A DNA stretch of 64,000 nucleotides from Pseudomonadota bacterium. Lineage in GTDB: Bacteria; Pseudomonadota; Alphaproteobacteria; Acetobacterales; Acetobacteraceae. Numbering within the stretch: position 1 is the first letter of the stretch; the number at the start of each line of letters is the position of its first letter. Of the stretch, positions 1 through 9,546 are shown in pieces. The position numbers and the translations under genes are program-made. Location of the stretch: positions 62,001 to 126,000 of the forward strand of contig JAJZFA010000060.1 of NCBI GenBank assembly GCA_021805565.1, read 5' to 3'. Under the pieces are notes generated by a model. The model searched no databases and had not been told where the DNA came from. It saw only the letters and a list, made by a program, of their open reading frames with translations.

Positions 1-1
1 G

Positions 2-1093
2 AAAACCGAGGCCGATCTTGTGCTGGTGGAAGGCGCCGGCAGCGCGGCCGAGGTCAATTTGCGCGCCAACGACATCGCCAACATGGGGTTCGCCCGGCAC
101 GCGGACGTGCCGGTGGTGCTGATCGGCGACATCGATCGCGGCGGGGTCATCGCGCAAATCGCCGGCACGAAGCTGGTATTGGACCCGGCCGACGCTGCAT
201 TGGTGGGAGGATTTCTGGTCAACAAATTCCGTGGCGACCCCGCATTGTTTCAGCCCGGCATGGACCTGATCGCCCACCACACCGGCTGGGCCGGCCTGGG
301 GCTGATCCGTTATTTTCGCGAAGCCGGCCGGTTGCCGGCGGAAGACGCGGCGGTGCTCGACAAACGAACGCCCACGGCCGGGGGACCGGTCATCGTCGCG
401 GTCCCGCGTTTGGCGCACATTGCAAATTTCGACGATCTCGACCCGCTGCGGTTCGAACCGTCGCTGTCCGTCGCGATGATCGAACCCGGACAGGCACTGC
501 CGGGCAACGCCAATCTGGTGATCCTGCCCGGGTCCAAGGCCACGCTGTCAGATCTGGCGGATTTTCGCCGGAACGGCTGGGATATCGATCTGCACGCCCA
601 TGTCCGGCGCGGTGGCCGGGTTCTGGGCCTGTGCGGCGGCTTTCAGATGCTGGGCCAAACCGTGGCCGACCCGGACGGACTCGAGGGGCCGGCCGGCGCC
701 ATGCCGGGCCTCGGCTGGCTGGACGTGCAAACCGTGCTGACCCAAGGCAAGGTGCTGACCCAGGTGCATGGCACCTCCGTCGCCGATGCGGTGCCGTTCC
801 GAGGGTACGAAATGCATACCGGCCGCACCGGCGGACCCGGTTGCGCCCGCCCATTGCTCCGCTTCGCCGATGGCCGTCTGGATGGCGCGATATCGGCGGA
901 TGGCCGCGTCAGGGGAACCTACGTGCATGGGCTGTTCGCGGACGACCGGCAGCGGTCCGCCCTGATGGCCTGGTTCGGGGCGACCGGCGGAGCGGACTCG
1001 TATGAAGCCGATATCGACCGGGTTCTCGATGCACTCGCGGAACATCTAGCCCAGGATATCGACTTGGACCGGTTGCTCAGCCTCGCGCGATAA
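2..1093 (+). CDS. cobQ: Cobyric acid synthase, 5'-truncated by the window edge
   Basis: CobQ amidates the b, d, e and g side chains of adenosylcobyrinic acid a,c-diamide, using glutamine and ATP, in late cobalamin synthesis. The frame is open from base 2, so about 363 C-terminal residues are present. The family is usually near 480-500 residues, so roughly 130 N-terminal residues lie outside. Visible features are the dethiobiotin-synthetase-like core ([13 protein letters not shown], then GDIDRGGV) and a C-terminal class I glutamine amidotransferase domain with nucleophile motif [10 protein letters not shown] and a late YVHGLF histidine segment. The 3' end overlaps the end of the convergent cobD by 17 bases. 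Neighbouring cobD and cobC confirm the pathway. Confidence 0.96.
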   Translation, partial: KTEADLVLVEGAGSAAEVNLRANDIANMGFARHADVPVVLIGDIDRGGVIAQIAGTKLVLDPADAALVGGFLVNKFRGDPALFQPGMDLIAHHTGWAGLGLIRYFREAGRLPAEDAAVLDKRTPTAGGPVIVAVPRLAHIANFDDLDPLRFEPSLSVAMIEPGQALPGNANLVILPGSKATLSDLADFRRNGWDIDLHAHVRRGGRVLGLCGGFQMLGQTVADPDGLEGPAGAMPGLGWLDVQTVLTQGKVLTQVHGTSVADAVPFRGYEMHTGRTGGPGCARPLLRFADGRLDGAISADGRVRGTYVHGLFADDRQRSALMAWFGATGGADSYEADIDRVLDALAEHLAQDIDLDRLLSLAR

Positions 1094-2042
1094 GGACGAT
1101 CGCCAGCAGCGTCAGCCACTGGATGGCGCAGGCAATCCGATAGACGCGCAGCGCCCGGACGATATCGGCGGCGCCGGCCTCGCGGCGGCCATCGCCCATG
1201 AAGGCATCGTCCACGAGCGTATCGCCATAAACCCTGGGGCCGGCCAGCCGCAGACCGAGCGCTCCGGCCATGGCGGCTTCAGGCCATCCGGCGTTGGGGG
1301 ACCGGTGGTGGCGCGCATCCCGCCACACGGCCCGCATTGCGCCCCCGGCGGATTCACCCGCCACCGCCGCGGCCAGCACAAGAAACAGCGCGGACAGGCG
1401 CGACGCGGGCAAATTCACGGCATCGTCCAGCCGCGCGGCCGCCCAACCGAACGCAGCATAGCGCGGCGTGCGGTGGCCGATCATGGAGTCCGCCGTGTTG
1501 ATCGCTTTGTAGCCCGTCGCGAACGCCAGGCCGCCCAGCACGAGCCAGAAGGCCGGGGCGACGATGCCGTCGGAGAAATTCTCGGCCAGACTCTCGATGG
1601 CTGCCCGGGCCACGCCGGCTTCGTCCAGGCTGTCCGGATTGCGCCCCACGATCGCCGAAACCGCCCGGCGGCCGGCCGCCAGCCCGTCCGTTTGCAGCGC
1701 GGCGGCAACGGCGCGGACATGATCGTGCAGGCTGCGCTGCGCCGGCAGGCTGCCAGCCGCCAGGATCAGGACAGCGGTCCCAGCCAGACCGGGCAAATAA
1801 CCAAGCACGAAGGCCGGCGCCATCGCGGCGCACAGCAAGACCGCCAGGGCCAGAATGCCGAACGCGCGGCGTCGCCAGGACGGTGCGGCGGCGCGGTTCA
1901 GCCGCGACTCCAGGGCTGCCAGCAACGCGCCCATCCAGGTGACAGGGTGGCCGATCGCGCGGTAGAGGAAGGCCGGATACCCGGTCGCCGCCTCCAGCAA
2001 AAGCGCGGCCAGCGCGAGTTCGGCATGGGAAAGTTGGTGCAT
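1077..2042 (-). CDS. cobD: Adenosylcobinamide-phosphate synthase (CobD/CbiB)
   Basis: This is a membrane enzyme that attaches aminopropanol (or its phosphate) to adenosylcobyric acid in cobalamin synthesis. It has 321 residues, normal for the family, with several hydrophobic segments. The N-terminal region contains GHPVTWMG and the C-terminal region contains [16 protein letters not shown], both typical of CbiB. Its start codon overlaps that of the divergent cobC: CATG at 2040-2043 gives ATG on both strands, so there is no spacer and each promoter must lie inside the other gene. Its end overlaps cobQ. In alphaproteobacterial naming this is CobD, not the Salmonella decarboxylase of the same name. 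Confidence 0.95.
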   Translation of the reverse strand: MHQLSHAELALAALLLEAATGYPAFLYRAIGHPVTWMGALLAALESRLNRAAAPSWRRRAFGILALAVLLCAAMAPAFVLGYLPGLAGTAVLILAAGSLPAQRSLHDHVRAVAAALQTDGLAAGRRAVSAIVGRNPDSLDEAGVARAAIESLAENFSDGIVAPAFWLVLGGLAFATGYKAINTADSMIGHRTPRYAAFGWAAARLDDAVNLPASRLSALFLVLAAAVAGESAGGAMRAVWRDARHHRSPNAGWPEAAMAGALGLRLAGPRVYGDTLVDDAFMGDGRREAGAADIVRALRVYRIACAIQWLTLLAIVLIARG

Positions 2043-3126
2043 GGAGTCGCGACAAGACTGTCCGGAAAACGCGGAAGCGCCACGGTATCACGGCGGCAAC
2101 ACCGATGTCGCCCGGCGGCTGTTTCCAGATGCGGCGCGGCCATGGATCGACCTTTCGACCGGCATCAACCCGGTGCCCTACCCCGTGGGCACCATCCCGT
2201 CCTCCGCGTGGTGCACATTACCGGAGCAATCCGCCGTCGCCGCCCTGGAAGCGGCGGCGGGCGCCGCATATGGCGCGAATCCGCTTGCCCAGGTGGTGGC
2301 CGCGCCGGGCACCCAGGCGTTGATCCAGTGGCTACCGCTGGTGTTTCCAGCCAGGCGCGTGGGAATTCTGGGCTTCACCTACGGCGAGCACGAAGCCTGC
2401 TGGCGGGCCGCCGGCGCCGAGGTCACGACCGTGACGACGCTGGCAGACCTCGCGGGGTTCGATACCGGTGTGGTGGTGAATCCGAACAACCCGGACGGGC
2501 GGACGATCGCGCCGGACGATCTGGTGGCGATGGCCGGCATCCTGGCCCGCCGCGGCGGACGATTGATCGTCGATGAGTCGTTCACGGACGTAGCGGGGCA
2601 GTCCGCAAGCGTCGTACCGCGGTTCCCCGCCGGCGGTGCCCTGATCTTACGTTCCTTCGGCAAAGCCTTCGGTCTGGCCGGCCTCCGGCTCGGTTTTGCC
2701 CTGGCACCGGCGGCGGACTGCCTGCGATTACGCCGAGCGATCGGCCCGTGGGCCGTGTCCGGCCCGGCAATCGAGATCGGCCGGCGCGCCCTGATGGACA
2801 AGGCCTGGCTGGCCGAAACCATCGTCCGCCTGCACCATGACGCGCAGCGCCTGGATACGCTGCTGCGATCCGCCGGGTTCGCCGTCGTTGGCGGCACGCC
2901 GCTGTTCCGGCTGGGCTCGCACCGCCAGGCCGCCGCCATCTTCCAGCATCTGGGCCGATCCGGCATTTTGGCGCGGCCGTTCCCCGAGAATCCGGCGTGG
3001 CTGCGATTTGGCATCCCCGGCGAACCCGTGGCCTGGTCGCGGTTGGAAGCGGCGTTGCGCACGATCGATCTGCCGTCCCCGGCAGCGGCCGGTTCGCCCG
3101 GCATTCCGCCGACGGCCAGGCCCTAG
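2041..3126 (+). CDS. cobC: Threonine-phosphate decarboxylase, PLP-dependent (CobC)
   Basis: This class I/II aminotransferase-fold enzyme decarboxylates L-threonine O-3-phosphate to the aminopropanol phosphate used by CobD. It has 361 residues. Visible features are DLSTGINPVPYP near residue 37, NPNNPDG at 147-153, DES near 178-180 and the PLP lysine K208 in SFGKAFGLAGLRLGF. The ATG at 2041 is the only reasonable start and shares bases with the divergent cobD start. The stop TAG at 3124-3126 overlaps the stop of the convergent chvG through CTAG, so the gene has no intergenic DNA on either side. Confidence 0.94.
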   Translation: MESRQDCPENAEAPRYHGGNTDVARRLFPDAARPWIDLSTGINPVPYPVGTIPSSAWCTLPEQSAVAALEAAAGAAYGANPLAQVVAAPGTQALIQWLPLVFPARRVGILGFTYGEHEACWRAAGAEVTTVTTLADLAGFDTGVVVNPNNPDGRTIAPDDLVAMAGILARRGGRLIVDESFTDVAGQSASVVPRFPAGGALILRSFGKAFGLAGLRLGFALAPAADCLRLRRAIGPWAVSGPAIEIGRRALMDKAWLAETIVRLHHDAQRLDTLLRSAGFAVVGGTPLFRLGSHRQAAAIFQHLGRSGILARPFPENPAWLRFGIPGEPVAWSRLEAALRTIDLPSPAAAGSPGIPPTARP

Positions 3127-4799
3127 ACCGCCGGCAGACGCACGATAAACCGTGCGCCCAGCACCCGCCCCGACCCATCGCGGCGGTTCTCGGCCGAGAT
3201 CTGGCCGTGCAGCGCCTCCACGATCTGGCGGCTGATCGACAACCCAAGGCCGGAATGCTGCCCGAAGCTCTCGCCCGACGGCCGTTCGGAGTAAAACCGG
3301 TCGAAGATATGCTCCAGATTGGCTTGCGGGATGCCCGGCCCATCGTCTTCCACGCACAATTCCGCCATTCCGCCGGTATCGCGCACCCGCACGGCGATCC
3401 GGCCGCGCGGCGGGCTGAAGGACTGTGCGTTGCCGATCAGGTTACGCAGCACCTGCACCAGCCGGTCTTCCACCGCCCATATCTTCAATCCGTTCGGCGG
3501 CGCGATCACCTCCAGCCTGGGCGCGGTTTCCGAGGACCGCGTGGCCTCGTCCAGTTCCTGCAAGGTGCGCAGGATCGGCACCACATCGACCGGTTCCGCC
3601 GTCACCCGCGACAATTCCGCGTCCAGCCGGGACGCATCCGACACATCGCTGATCAGCCGGTCCAGCCGCACCACATCCTGGGCGATAATGGTCAGCAACT
3701 GCCGCTGCCGTCCGGCATCCTCGATCCGGCGCAGCGTTTCGATGGCGCTGCGGATCGACGACAGCGGGTTCTTGATTTCGTGCGCCACATCCGCGGCGAA
3801 ACGTTCGGTCGCGTCCATGCGTTCCCACAGCGCCGCCGAGGATTCCGCCAGCGCGACCGCCAGCAGCCCAACCTCATCCCGCCGCTTCAGCAGCGATGGC
3901 GGCACGCTGCCCGACCGGCCGCGGCCTTCGCGCATATCCGCCGCCGCTTCGGCCAGCCGCAGGATCGGACGGGCAATGGTCAGCGACATGTACCACGACA
4001 ACAGCACGGTCAGGCCCAGCGCCATGCCAAACAGCGCCAGGATCGACATCCGCACGCTGAACAGGCTTTCGTCCACTTCGCGCGCTTCCCGCGTCAGCGA
4101 CACGATGCCGACGGTGTGCTTATCGCGTTCCACAGGCACCGCGACGGTCACCAGCAGCCGGTTATCCTTGGTGCGGCGGATATAGGGCGCGGTTTCGTTG
4201 CTGTTGCCGGCGCTGCTGAGCCGCAGTTCTTCCTTCACATCCGGCTGCCAGTCCGGTCCGCCCGCCGTGGGCGTGGTATCGACCAGGGTGGTTGGCGTTT
4301 CATGCGGCAACAAGCCCAGCATAGCATCGTACACCCAGCCGACCATCGACAGCACCGGCCCGCGATCCAGCGGCGGCGGCAGTGGGTCCGCGCCGATGAC
4401 GCCACCCGGTCCTTCGCGCATGCGCGTATTGGCCAGGATGGCGCCGTCGGGGGCGTAAAGCCGGGCCTGGGCGCCTGGGGTGGGTTCCGTCAGGCGGCGC
4501 AGAAGCGACGCCGCGACTTCCGGCACCAGTTTGGGATTATCCGGGTCGGTGATACGAACCGCGCTTTCGCCCAGCGCGCCAGCGAACACCCGAGCTTGTT
4601 CGCGCAGGGCGGTGACCTGGGCTTCCAGCAGGCCGTTTTGGTACTGGTCCAGATAAAGCAGCGACATCACCAGCAGCGCCAGCGGCAGCGCATTGACCAG
4701 CAGGATGCGCCGCAGCAGGGGCGACACCCAGGGCTGACGAAATCGCCGCCGGGGCGCCGCCGCCCTGTTCAGCCCGGACAGGATGCCGCCGTCGGGCAA
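3123..4799 (-). CDS. chvG: Sensor histidine kinase, ChvG/ExoS type
   Basis: This is an inner-membrane kinase of the alphaproteobacterial ChvG-ChvI pathway, which responds to acid and envelope stress in rhizobia and agrobacteria. It has 558 residues. An N-terminal transmembrane helix (LLVNALPLALLVMSLLYL) is followed by a large periplasmic sensor region, a second membrane segment near residues 250-270, a HAMP-like linker, an H-box FAADVAHEIKNPLSS with H at about 340, and a C-terminal ATPase domain with DDGPGIP and SGLGLSISRQIVEALHG. It lies immediately downstream of chvI (stop at 4800, start at 4799) and is cotranscribed with it. Its stop overlaps the cobC stop. Confidence 0.94.
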   Translation of the reverse strand: MPDGGILSGLNRAAAPRRRFRQPWVSPLLRRILLVNALPLALLVMSLLYLDQYQNGLLEAQVTALREQARVFAGALGESAVRITDPDNPKLVPEVAASLLRRLTEPTPGAQARLYAPDGAILANTRMREGPGGVIGADPLPPPLDRGPVLSMVGWVYDAMLGLLPHETPTTLVDTTPTAGGPDWQPDVKEELRLSSAGNSNETAPYIRRTKDNRLLVTVAVPVERDKHTVGIVSLTREAREVDESLFSVRMSILALFGMALGLTVLLSWYMSLTIARPILRLAEAAADMREGRGRSGSVPPSLLKRRDEVGLLAVALAESSAALWERMDATERFAADVAHEIKNPLSSIRSAIETLRRIEDAGRQRQLLTIIAQDVVRLDRLISDVSDASRLDAELSRVTAEPVDVVPILRTLQELDEATRSSETAPRLEVIAPPNGLKIWAVEDRLVQVLRNLIGNAQSFSPPRGRIAVRVRDTGGMAELCVEDDGPGIPQANLEHIFDRFYSERPSGESFGQHSGLGLSISRQIVEALHGQISAENRRDGSGRVLGARFIVRLPAV

Positions 4800-5501
4800 T
4801 CAGTGCTCCTTGTAACGGTAACCGATACCGTACAGCGTCTCGATCTGGTTGAACTCCTCGGTCCCGATGCGGAACTTCTTGCGGATACGCTTCACGTGGC
4901 TGTCGATGGTGCGGTCATCGACGTAAATGTTCTCGCCATAGGCCGCGTCAATCAATTGATCGCGGCTTTTCACCATGCCGGGGCGCGTGGCCAGTGCCTT
5001 GACCAGCAGGAATTCCGTTACCGTCAATTGAATGTCGTGGCCTTTCCAAACGCATTGGTGCTTGGTTTCGTCCAGCACCAGTTCGCCGCGTGTCATGACA
5101 CCGCCGGGCGCCGTGCCGGACCCTTCCGCCTTGCCCGCCTCATTCCGGCGCAGCAGCGCCCGGATCCGTTCCAGCAACAGGCGCTGGCTGAACGGTTTGG
5201 CAATGTAATCGTCGGCACCGAGGCGCAGGCCCATCAGCTCATCGACTTCCTCATCCTTCGACGTCAGGAAGATCACCGGCATGGAGCTGCGCTGGCGCAG
5301 GCGTTGCAGCAGTTCCATGCCATCCATGCGCGGCATTTTGATGTCCAGCACCGCCAGATCGGCCGGCTTGGCGGTAAGGCCCTGAAGGGCGCTTTCGCCG
5401 TCGGTATAGGTGCGAACCGTGAAGCCTTCCTGTTCCAGCGTCATTGACACGCTGGTCAGGATGTTGCGGTCGTCATCGACCAGGGCGATGGTCTGCTTCA
5501 T
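4800..5501 (-). CDS. chvI: Response regulator, ChvI type (OmpR family)
   Basis: This is the DNA-binding partner of ChvG. The 233-residue protein starts at [11 protein letters not shown]. The frame is open further upstream, but only this start gives a receiver domain of normal length. The acidic pocket is DDD at 9-11, the phosphorylated aspartate is D53 in [11 protein letters not shown], and the conserved lysine is in FLTSKDE. The C-terminal winged helix carries [15 protein letters not shown] and [16 protein letters not shown], typical of OmpR regulators. It is the first gene of the chvI-chvG pair and diverges from the HugZ-like gene across 85 bases. Confidence 0.95.
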   Translation of the reverse strand: MKQTIALVDDDRNILTSVSMTLEQEGFTVRTYTDGESALQGLTAKPADLAVLDIKMPRMDGMELLQRLRQRSSMPVIFLTSKDEEVDELMGLRLGADDYIAKPFSQRLLLERIRALLRRNEAGKAEGSGTAPGGVMTRGELVLDETKHQCVWKGHDIQLTVTEFLLVKALATRPGMVKSRDQLIDAAYGENIYVDDRTIDSHVKRIRKKFRIGTEEFNQIETLYGIGYRYKEH

Positions 5502-5586
5502 CGTGTTGTCCTTGAAGATCCGTTCGCGTTCATAGCATGATATGGCGCGCGATTGTGGCGGATTACGGACGGAGGGCGACCGGAAT

Positions 5587-6300
5587 ATGACATCCGAGGC
5601 AGCGAACGAAAGCCCGGCCTGGCAGGCCAGATGCCTGTTGCGATCAGCCCGAGCCGGGTGTCTGGCGACAAGCGCCAAGGGCCAGCCGTTCGCGTCGCTG
5701 GTCACGCCGGCGTGCATGCCGGACGGGTCGCTGCTGCTGCTGCTGTCCGGACTGGCGGACCATACACGGCATCTGGCGGCCGATCCGCGTTGTTCGGTGA
5801 TGCTGAGCGGGGCGGCGGCAAGCACCAATCCGCAAACGACTCCGCGCCTGACGGTAACAGGAGTGGCCGCCGCCGTGGACGATCCGGCGTTGAAGGCCCG
5901 TTATTTGGCTGTGCATCCGTATGCGTCTTTGTATGCCGGTTTTGCCGATTTCGCGACCTGGCGCATCGCGTTGTTTGGTGCGGTTCTGGTGGGCGGGTTC
6001 GCACGCGCGTTCCGGCTGAAACCAGCCGATCTGGCGCCGGACGCGGGTGCGATGGCGGCGCTTCTGGCGGCGGAGGAGGGAATCATCTCCCATTGCAACC
6101 GCGATCACGCCGATGCGCTGGCGGCGATCGCCGGTTCGGCCGGCGATTGGCGGATGGCGACCGCCGATGTGGACGGGTTCGATCTGGCGCTGGAAGAAAA
6201 GGTGGTGCGATTCGCCTGGTCCGAACCGGTCGCCACGGCCGCCGACGTGCGGCGGGAATTGGTCCGGTTGGCAAAGGCCGGACGGGGTGAGGCACCATGA
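5587..6300 (+). CDS. HugZ-like pyridoxamine-phosphate-oxidase-fold protein with DUF2470
   Basis: The 237-residue cytoplasmic protein combines an N-terminal split-barrel flavin/heme-binding fold ([19 protein letters not shown], then [23 protein letters not shown]) with a C-terminal DUF2470 domain marked by [12 protein letters not shown]. This architecture is that of HugZ/HutZ heme-utilisation and degradation proteins and of many alphaproteobacterial proteins annotated as pyridoxamine 5'-phosphate oxidase family. Start at 5587 is preceded by GGAGGG; an upstream in-frame ATG at 5542 would add a non-conserved leader. No heme transport genes lie nearby, so a heme role is inferred from family only. 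Confidence 0.82.
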   Translation: MTSEAANESPAWQARCLLRSARAGCLATSAKGQPFASLVTPACMPDGSLLLLLSGLADHTRHLAADPRCSVMLSGAAASTNPQTTPRLTVTGVAAAVDDPALKARYLAVHPYASLYAGFADFATWRIALFGAVLVGGFARAFRLKPADLAPDAGAMAALLAAEEGIISHCNRDHADALAAIAGSAGDWRMATADVDGFDLALEEKVVRFAWSEPVATAADVRRELVRLAKAGRGEAP

Positions 6301-6346
6301 GTATGATTCAGCCGGGCGCCAGACGGCCGGTCTAGATGCGCGTCGC

Positions 6347-6402
6347 CTTAGGCCATGCCCAACAATTAACGCTTCGGATTGCGGTGTCGGGCATGCCCTA
6401 AG
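6347..6402. repeat. Long inverted repeat between convergent genes
   Basis: CTTAGGCCATGCCC (6347-6360) pairs with GGGCATGCCCTAAG (6389-6402) with one mismatch across a 28-base loop. It lies just after the HugZ-like stop and before the end of the convergent cytochrome fusion gene, so it may act as a transcript-end hairpin. No U-tract follows on either strand. Confidence 0.55.
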
Positions 6403-6410
6403 CTCATGTT

Positions 6411-6464
6411 TTGCTCGCCAACTTTGCTGGCGCGCTGACGCACTTATTTGCCAGCGTCGCCTTA
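6411..6464 (-). repeat. REP-like dispersed palindrome, copy 1 (family R)
   Basis: On the minus strand this resembles the units at 20703-20772, 49533-49591 and 59153-59214. It shares most bases with the 59 kb unit over about 55 positions, including an exact match of CACTTATTTGCCAGCG. It ends at the stop codon of the XoxJ-cytochrome gene. Confidence 0.6.
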
Positions 6465-7643
6465 TTGGGTTTGTACGCTGCTCAGATAAGCAAAGATTTT
6501 ATTGAACTCGTCTTTCGTGAAAATTCCGTTCCAGTTAGGCATGCCCTTGGCCGGACGACCATGGGTGACTGTTTCGTGGAACATCGCTTGCGCATCGTCG
6601 CCATAGCGATGCCGTAGAAGGCGCAGATCGATCTTCCTGACCGACTGCACTGCGTCTGGTCCGTGACAGTGCGCGCACGTGCCGTTGAAGAGTTCATGAC
6701 CCGCGGCGACCATGGCGGGGTCTAGGGCGTCGTCTGGGGCGGCAACGGTGGCGGCAACATCGGCCGCTCGCGGGGCCGGGGATTGCGCAGCCCCGGGTTC
6801 GGTGGTCGTGGCCAGCGTGATCGGGGACGACGGTGCATCTGGAAGGCTGGCCAATATGACTGGCGCGGCCGTCGGCAGGCCATATTTTACGGCCAGATTT
6901 GCTATGGCGGTATGGTTGGCGTCCAGCGCAAGATCGATCTGGTCGCGCAAGTCTTCATCGACCCGGGCAAACCCGATTTTGACCGGATACCGCATATCGT
7001 CGCCCGCAACCGGTGTCACCCGAAATAAGCCATGGAAGACGGTCTGGTTGATATAGCCTGCTGTTGGCCCCCAGATGAACGCAGCGTCCACGTCATGGCG
7101 CCCCAAAGCCTGAGCGGCATCCTCGGGATTGAGGAACGTCACCGACTGGACGTCGTCGCGGTTTGCCAGAAGGGTTTGGGGTGGGGTCGAAAACTGCACG
7201 GCCACGCGCTTGCCGGCCAGATCGTCCAGCCCGGTTATGGGTTGCCCGGCGGCGGCCATGATCGCGTAGCTAAGATGCATGAATGGCTTCGAATAGATAA
7301 CTGCCGGCCCCATAAAGCCCTTGACGCCGGGCAGGCCGATGTAAGCGTCGCATGTTTTGGCAAGCAAGGTTGTCCGCACCGCCCGCTTGCCAAAATTGCT
7401 CAGCACCCAAACCGGCTCGAACGTCCGGCCGAGATCCTGTGCGATCAACTGTCCAAGTTCAACGTACAGGCCGGACGGTTCGGGTTTCGCGCCGCTGAAC
7501 GGAAGGTCGTCTGGATCCGCGCACACCCGCAACGAACGGGCTACCGCCGCGGAATTCTGGGCAATGGCATGAGCCGGCGCCGCGAACGCGACGCCGGTTA
7601 AGAGTATTGCGGCGAGGCGGCGGACGTAGTGACGCTGCCGCAT
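6462..7643 (-). CDS. Periplasmic XoxJ/MxaJ-like binding protein fused to cytochrome c
   Basis: The 393-residue exported protein carries a signal peptide (residues 1-28, cleavage near AHAIAQ). Residues about 35-260 form a quinoprotein-associated substrate-binding-protein domain (RVCADPDDLPFS, then IGLPGVKGFMGPAVIYSKPF). After a proline/alanine-rich linker, residues 305-393 form a class I cytochrome c with heme motif CAHCH at 323-327 and a probable axial methionine in KGMPNWNG. Family knowledge: XoxJ assists PQQ methanol dehydrogenases and XoxG is the cytochrome electron acceptor. Here both functions sit in one chain. The ATG follows GGAG and lies 5 bases after the dehydrogenase stop, so the two are cotranscribed. 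Confidence 0.88.
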   Translation of the reverse strand: MRQRHYVRRLAAILLTGVAFAAPAHAIAQNSAAVARSLRVCADPDDLPFSGAKPEPSGLYVELGQLIAQDLGRTFEPVWVLSNFGKRAVRTTLLAKTCDAYIGLPGVKGFMGPAVIYSKPFMHLSYAIMAAAGQPITGLDDLAGKRVAVQFSTPPQTLLANRDDVQSVTFLNPEDAAQALGRHDVDAAFIWGPTAGYINQTVFHGLFRVTPVAGDDMRYPVKIGFARVDEDLRDQIDLALDANHTAIANLAVKYGLPTAAPVILASLPDAPSSPITLATTTEPGAAQSPAPRAADVAATVAAPDDALDPAMVAAGHELFNGTCAHCHGPDAVQSVRKIDLRLLRHRYGDDAQAMFHETVTHGRPAKGMPNWNGIFTKDEFNKIFAYLSSVQTQ

Positions 7644-7648
7644 TACCT

Positions 7649-9355
7649 TTACTCCGAAAAAACGAACAGGGTGCCGCCTTCCGGCGTTGCGTCGGTCATC
7701 TTCTTGCCGATATCCCCGAGGAAGGCTGGGATGGAGGCGGTTCTACCGGCCACCACGGCAACATACTGCTTGCCATCGATAGAATAGGTGATCGGGCCGG
7801 CGCCGACGCCGGTTCCAAGCTGCGCCTTCCACAGCGATGCGCCGGTTTTGGCGTCAACCGCGTTGAAGAACCCCTGCAAGTCGCCATAGAAGACAAGATC
7901 GCCGCCGGTTGCCAGCGTGCCGCCGTTGAACGGAAGCGGCTCCTTGATGTGCCAGACCGCCTTATTCGCAATCGGATCCCATGCCTCGATGTCACCGAGG
8001 TAGTTGCCCGGCCCCGGCGTCGCCGTGAAGTCCTTGCCCAGGTAGAACACGCCCTTCTTGTATTCCACGCCCTTCGCTTCGGACATGTCCTGGCAGATAT
8101 TGTTAGACGGAATATAAACGAAGCCAGTCTTCGGGCTGAACGACATCGGTTGCCAGTTCTTGCCGCCAATAAGGTTTGGACAGATGTCTTTTGCCGCATG
8201 GTCCGGGCCGGGACGCTTGTCCGGGTCTTCGACCGGCAAGCCTGTCGCCAGGTCGATTTTCGATGCCCAGTTGGTCGGCACGAACTTCTCGGCGGAGATC
8301 AGCTTGCCGGATACGCGATTGAGAACATAAAAAAATCCGTTCCGGTTTGCCTGCATCAATACGGGCGTTTCGGTTCCGGCAATCTTAATGTCGGCCATCA
8401 CCAATTCGTTGACGCCGTCATAATCCCAGGCATCGGCCGGGGTTGCCTGATAGCTCCATTTTATCGCACCGGTATCTGGATCGAGTGCGAGGGTGCTGGA
8501 CGTATAAAGATTTGTCAGCTTACCGTACTTGCTGTTTCCGGTGCTACGAACCGCCGTGGCCCAAGGGCCGGGATTGCTGGTACCATAAAAGATCGTGTTG
8601 GTTTTCGCGTCATAGGAACCAACCAGCCACGCCGCGCCGCCGCCATGCAGAGCGCTGTCGCCTTTCCAACTGTCGCCGCCGGGCTGATCCGTGGACGCTG
8701 TTGTCCAGGTCTTCCAAATCTGCTTCCCGGTATCGATATCATAGGCCTGCAGACTGCCGCGGGCGCCATATTCGCCGCCGCCGAAGCCAGTAATGACTTT
8801 GCCATGCACAATGGTTGGCGGGGAAGTGATAACCGACCCCTGCTTGTAATCGACAACGGTGACGACCCAGAGTTCTTTGCCGGTCTTGGCGTCCAGCGCA
8901 GCGAGTTTGCCGTCGAGACGGCCAACAAAAATCTTGCCTTCAGCGAAGCTCACACCACGGCTGTTCACGTCGCAACAGGCATATTGCAGCACGTCATCGG
9001 GAATGTCGGGCTGATAGTTCCACTTTTGCGCTCCGGTCTTGGCGTCCAGTGCGAATACGTATTTCGGTCCCCATGAACTGGAGACGTACATGGTGTCGCC
9101 AATCACGATCGGGGTCGATTCGTTGGAACGGAGGGAGCCAAGCGAGAAGGCATACACCATCTTCAGCTTGGACACGTTCGTCGCATCGATTTGGGCAAGT
9201 GGGCTGTAACGGGTATTGGCCGCTCCGTTGCCATAGCTGGCCCAGCCATTGGCATCCGCGCCCATGGCCTCATCGGCCGCGTGGGCGGGGCCGATGCCCG
9301 CCAGCAGCCCCGCGATCATCGCTGCGCCGCTCAGTAATTTTAGCCCAGACGCCAT
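7649..9355 (-). CDS. PQQ-dependent alcohol dehydrogenase with lanthanide-type active site
   Basis: This is a periplasmic quinoprotein that oxidises alcohols and passes electrons to cytochrome c. It has 568 residues from ATG 9355 (GGGAG lies 7 bases upstream; a second ATG at 9373 is less likely), with a signal peptide ending AHAAD. Eight-bladed propeller (tryptophan-docking) repeats such as ALDAKTGKELW are visible. The vicinal disulfide is C127-C128 in QYACCDV. The catalytic aspartate is D311 in DAWDYDGVNE, and D313 two residues on is the extra acidic ligand of lanthanide-dependent enzymes (XoxF, ExaF, PedH). Sequence around GTSNPGPW and LYTSSTLALDP looks closer to ExaF/PedH than to XoxF. Substrate is unknown. 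Confidence 0.9.
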   Translation of the reverse strand: MASGLKLLSGAAMIAGLLAGIGPAHAADEAMGADANGWASYGNGAANTRYSPLAQIDATNVSKLKMVYAFSLGSLRSNESTPIVIGDTMYVSSSWGPKYVFALDAKTGAQKWNYQPDIPDDVLQYACCDVNSRGVSFAEGKIFVGRLDGKLAALDAKTGKELWVVTVVDYKQGSVITSPPTIVHGKVITGFGGGEYGARGSLQAYDIDTGKQIWKTWTTASTDQPGGDSWKGDSALHGGGAAWLVGSYDAKTNTIFYGTSNPGPWATAVRSTGNSKYGKLTNLYTSSTLALDPDTGAIKWSYQATPADAWDYDGVNELVMADIKIAGTETPVLMQANRNGFFYVLNRVSGKLISAEKFVPTNWASKIDLATGLPVEDPDKRPGPDHAAKDICPNLIGGKNWQPMSFSPKTGFVYIPSNNICQDMSEAKGVEYKKGVFYLGKDFTATPGPGNYLGDIEAWDPIANKAVWHIKEPLPFNGGTLATGGDLVFYGDLQGFFNAVDAKTGASLWKAQLGTGVGAGPITYSIDGKQYVAVVAGRTASIPAFLGDIGKKMTDATPEGGTLFVFSE

Positions 9356-9546
9356 TTTATTTCTCCCTAACAACGTTATATCGGCGGTTTTTAACTGTTC
9401 ATTTCTAAATCGTAAAAGAAATGCACGCCATTTCTCTTACTGCCCACGTGTCAGGCGCTTGTCAACGCCTAATTGAAGGCCGATCAGCGGGATCGCATTT
9501 GGAATCTCCTTGACACGCGAATCGTCGCTTGCCCGATTCGGACGCG

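Noticed and set aside
2997-5447. An 816-codon open frame on the plus strand
   Set aside because: It is antisense to chvG/chvI and the end of cobC. The translation is rich in Arg, His and Gln and matches no family.
4800-5828. Longer form of ChvI starting at 5828
   Set aside because: The extra part overlaps the divergent HugZ-like gene and is not conserved; the receiver begins at 5501.
7607-9076. A 489-codon plus-strand frame over the PQQ dehydrogenase
   Set aside because: It is a shadow of the real minus-strand gene, which has a signal peptide and clear motifs.
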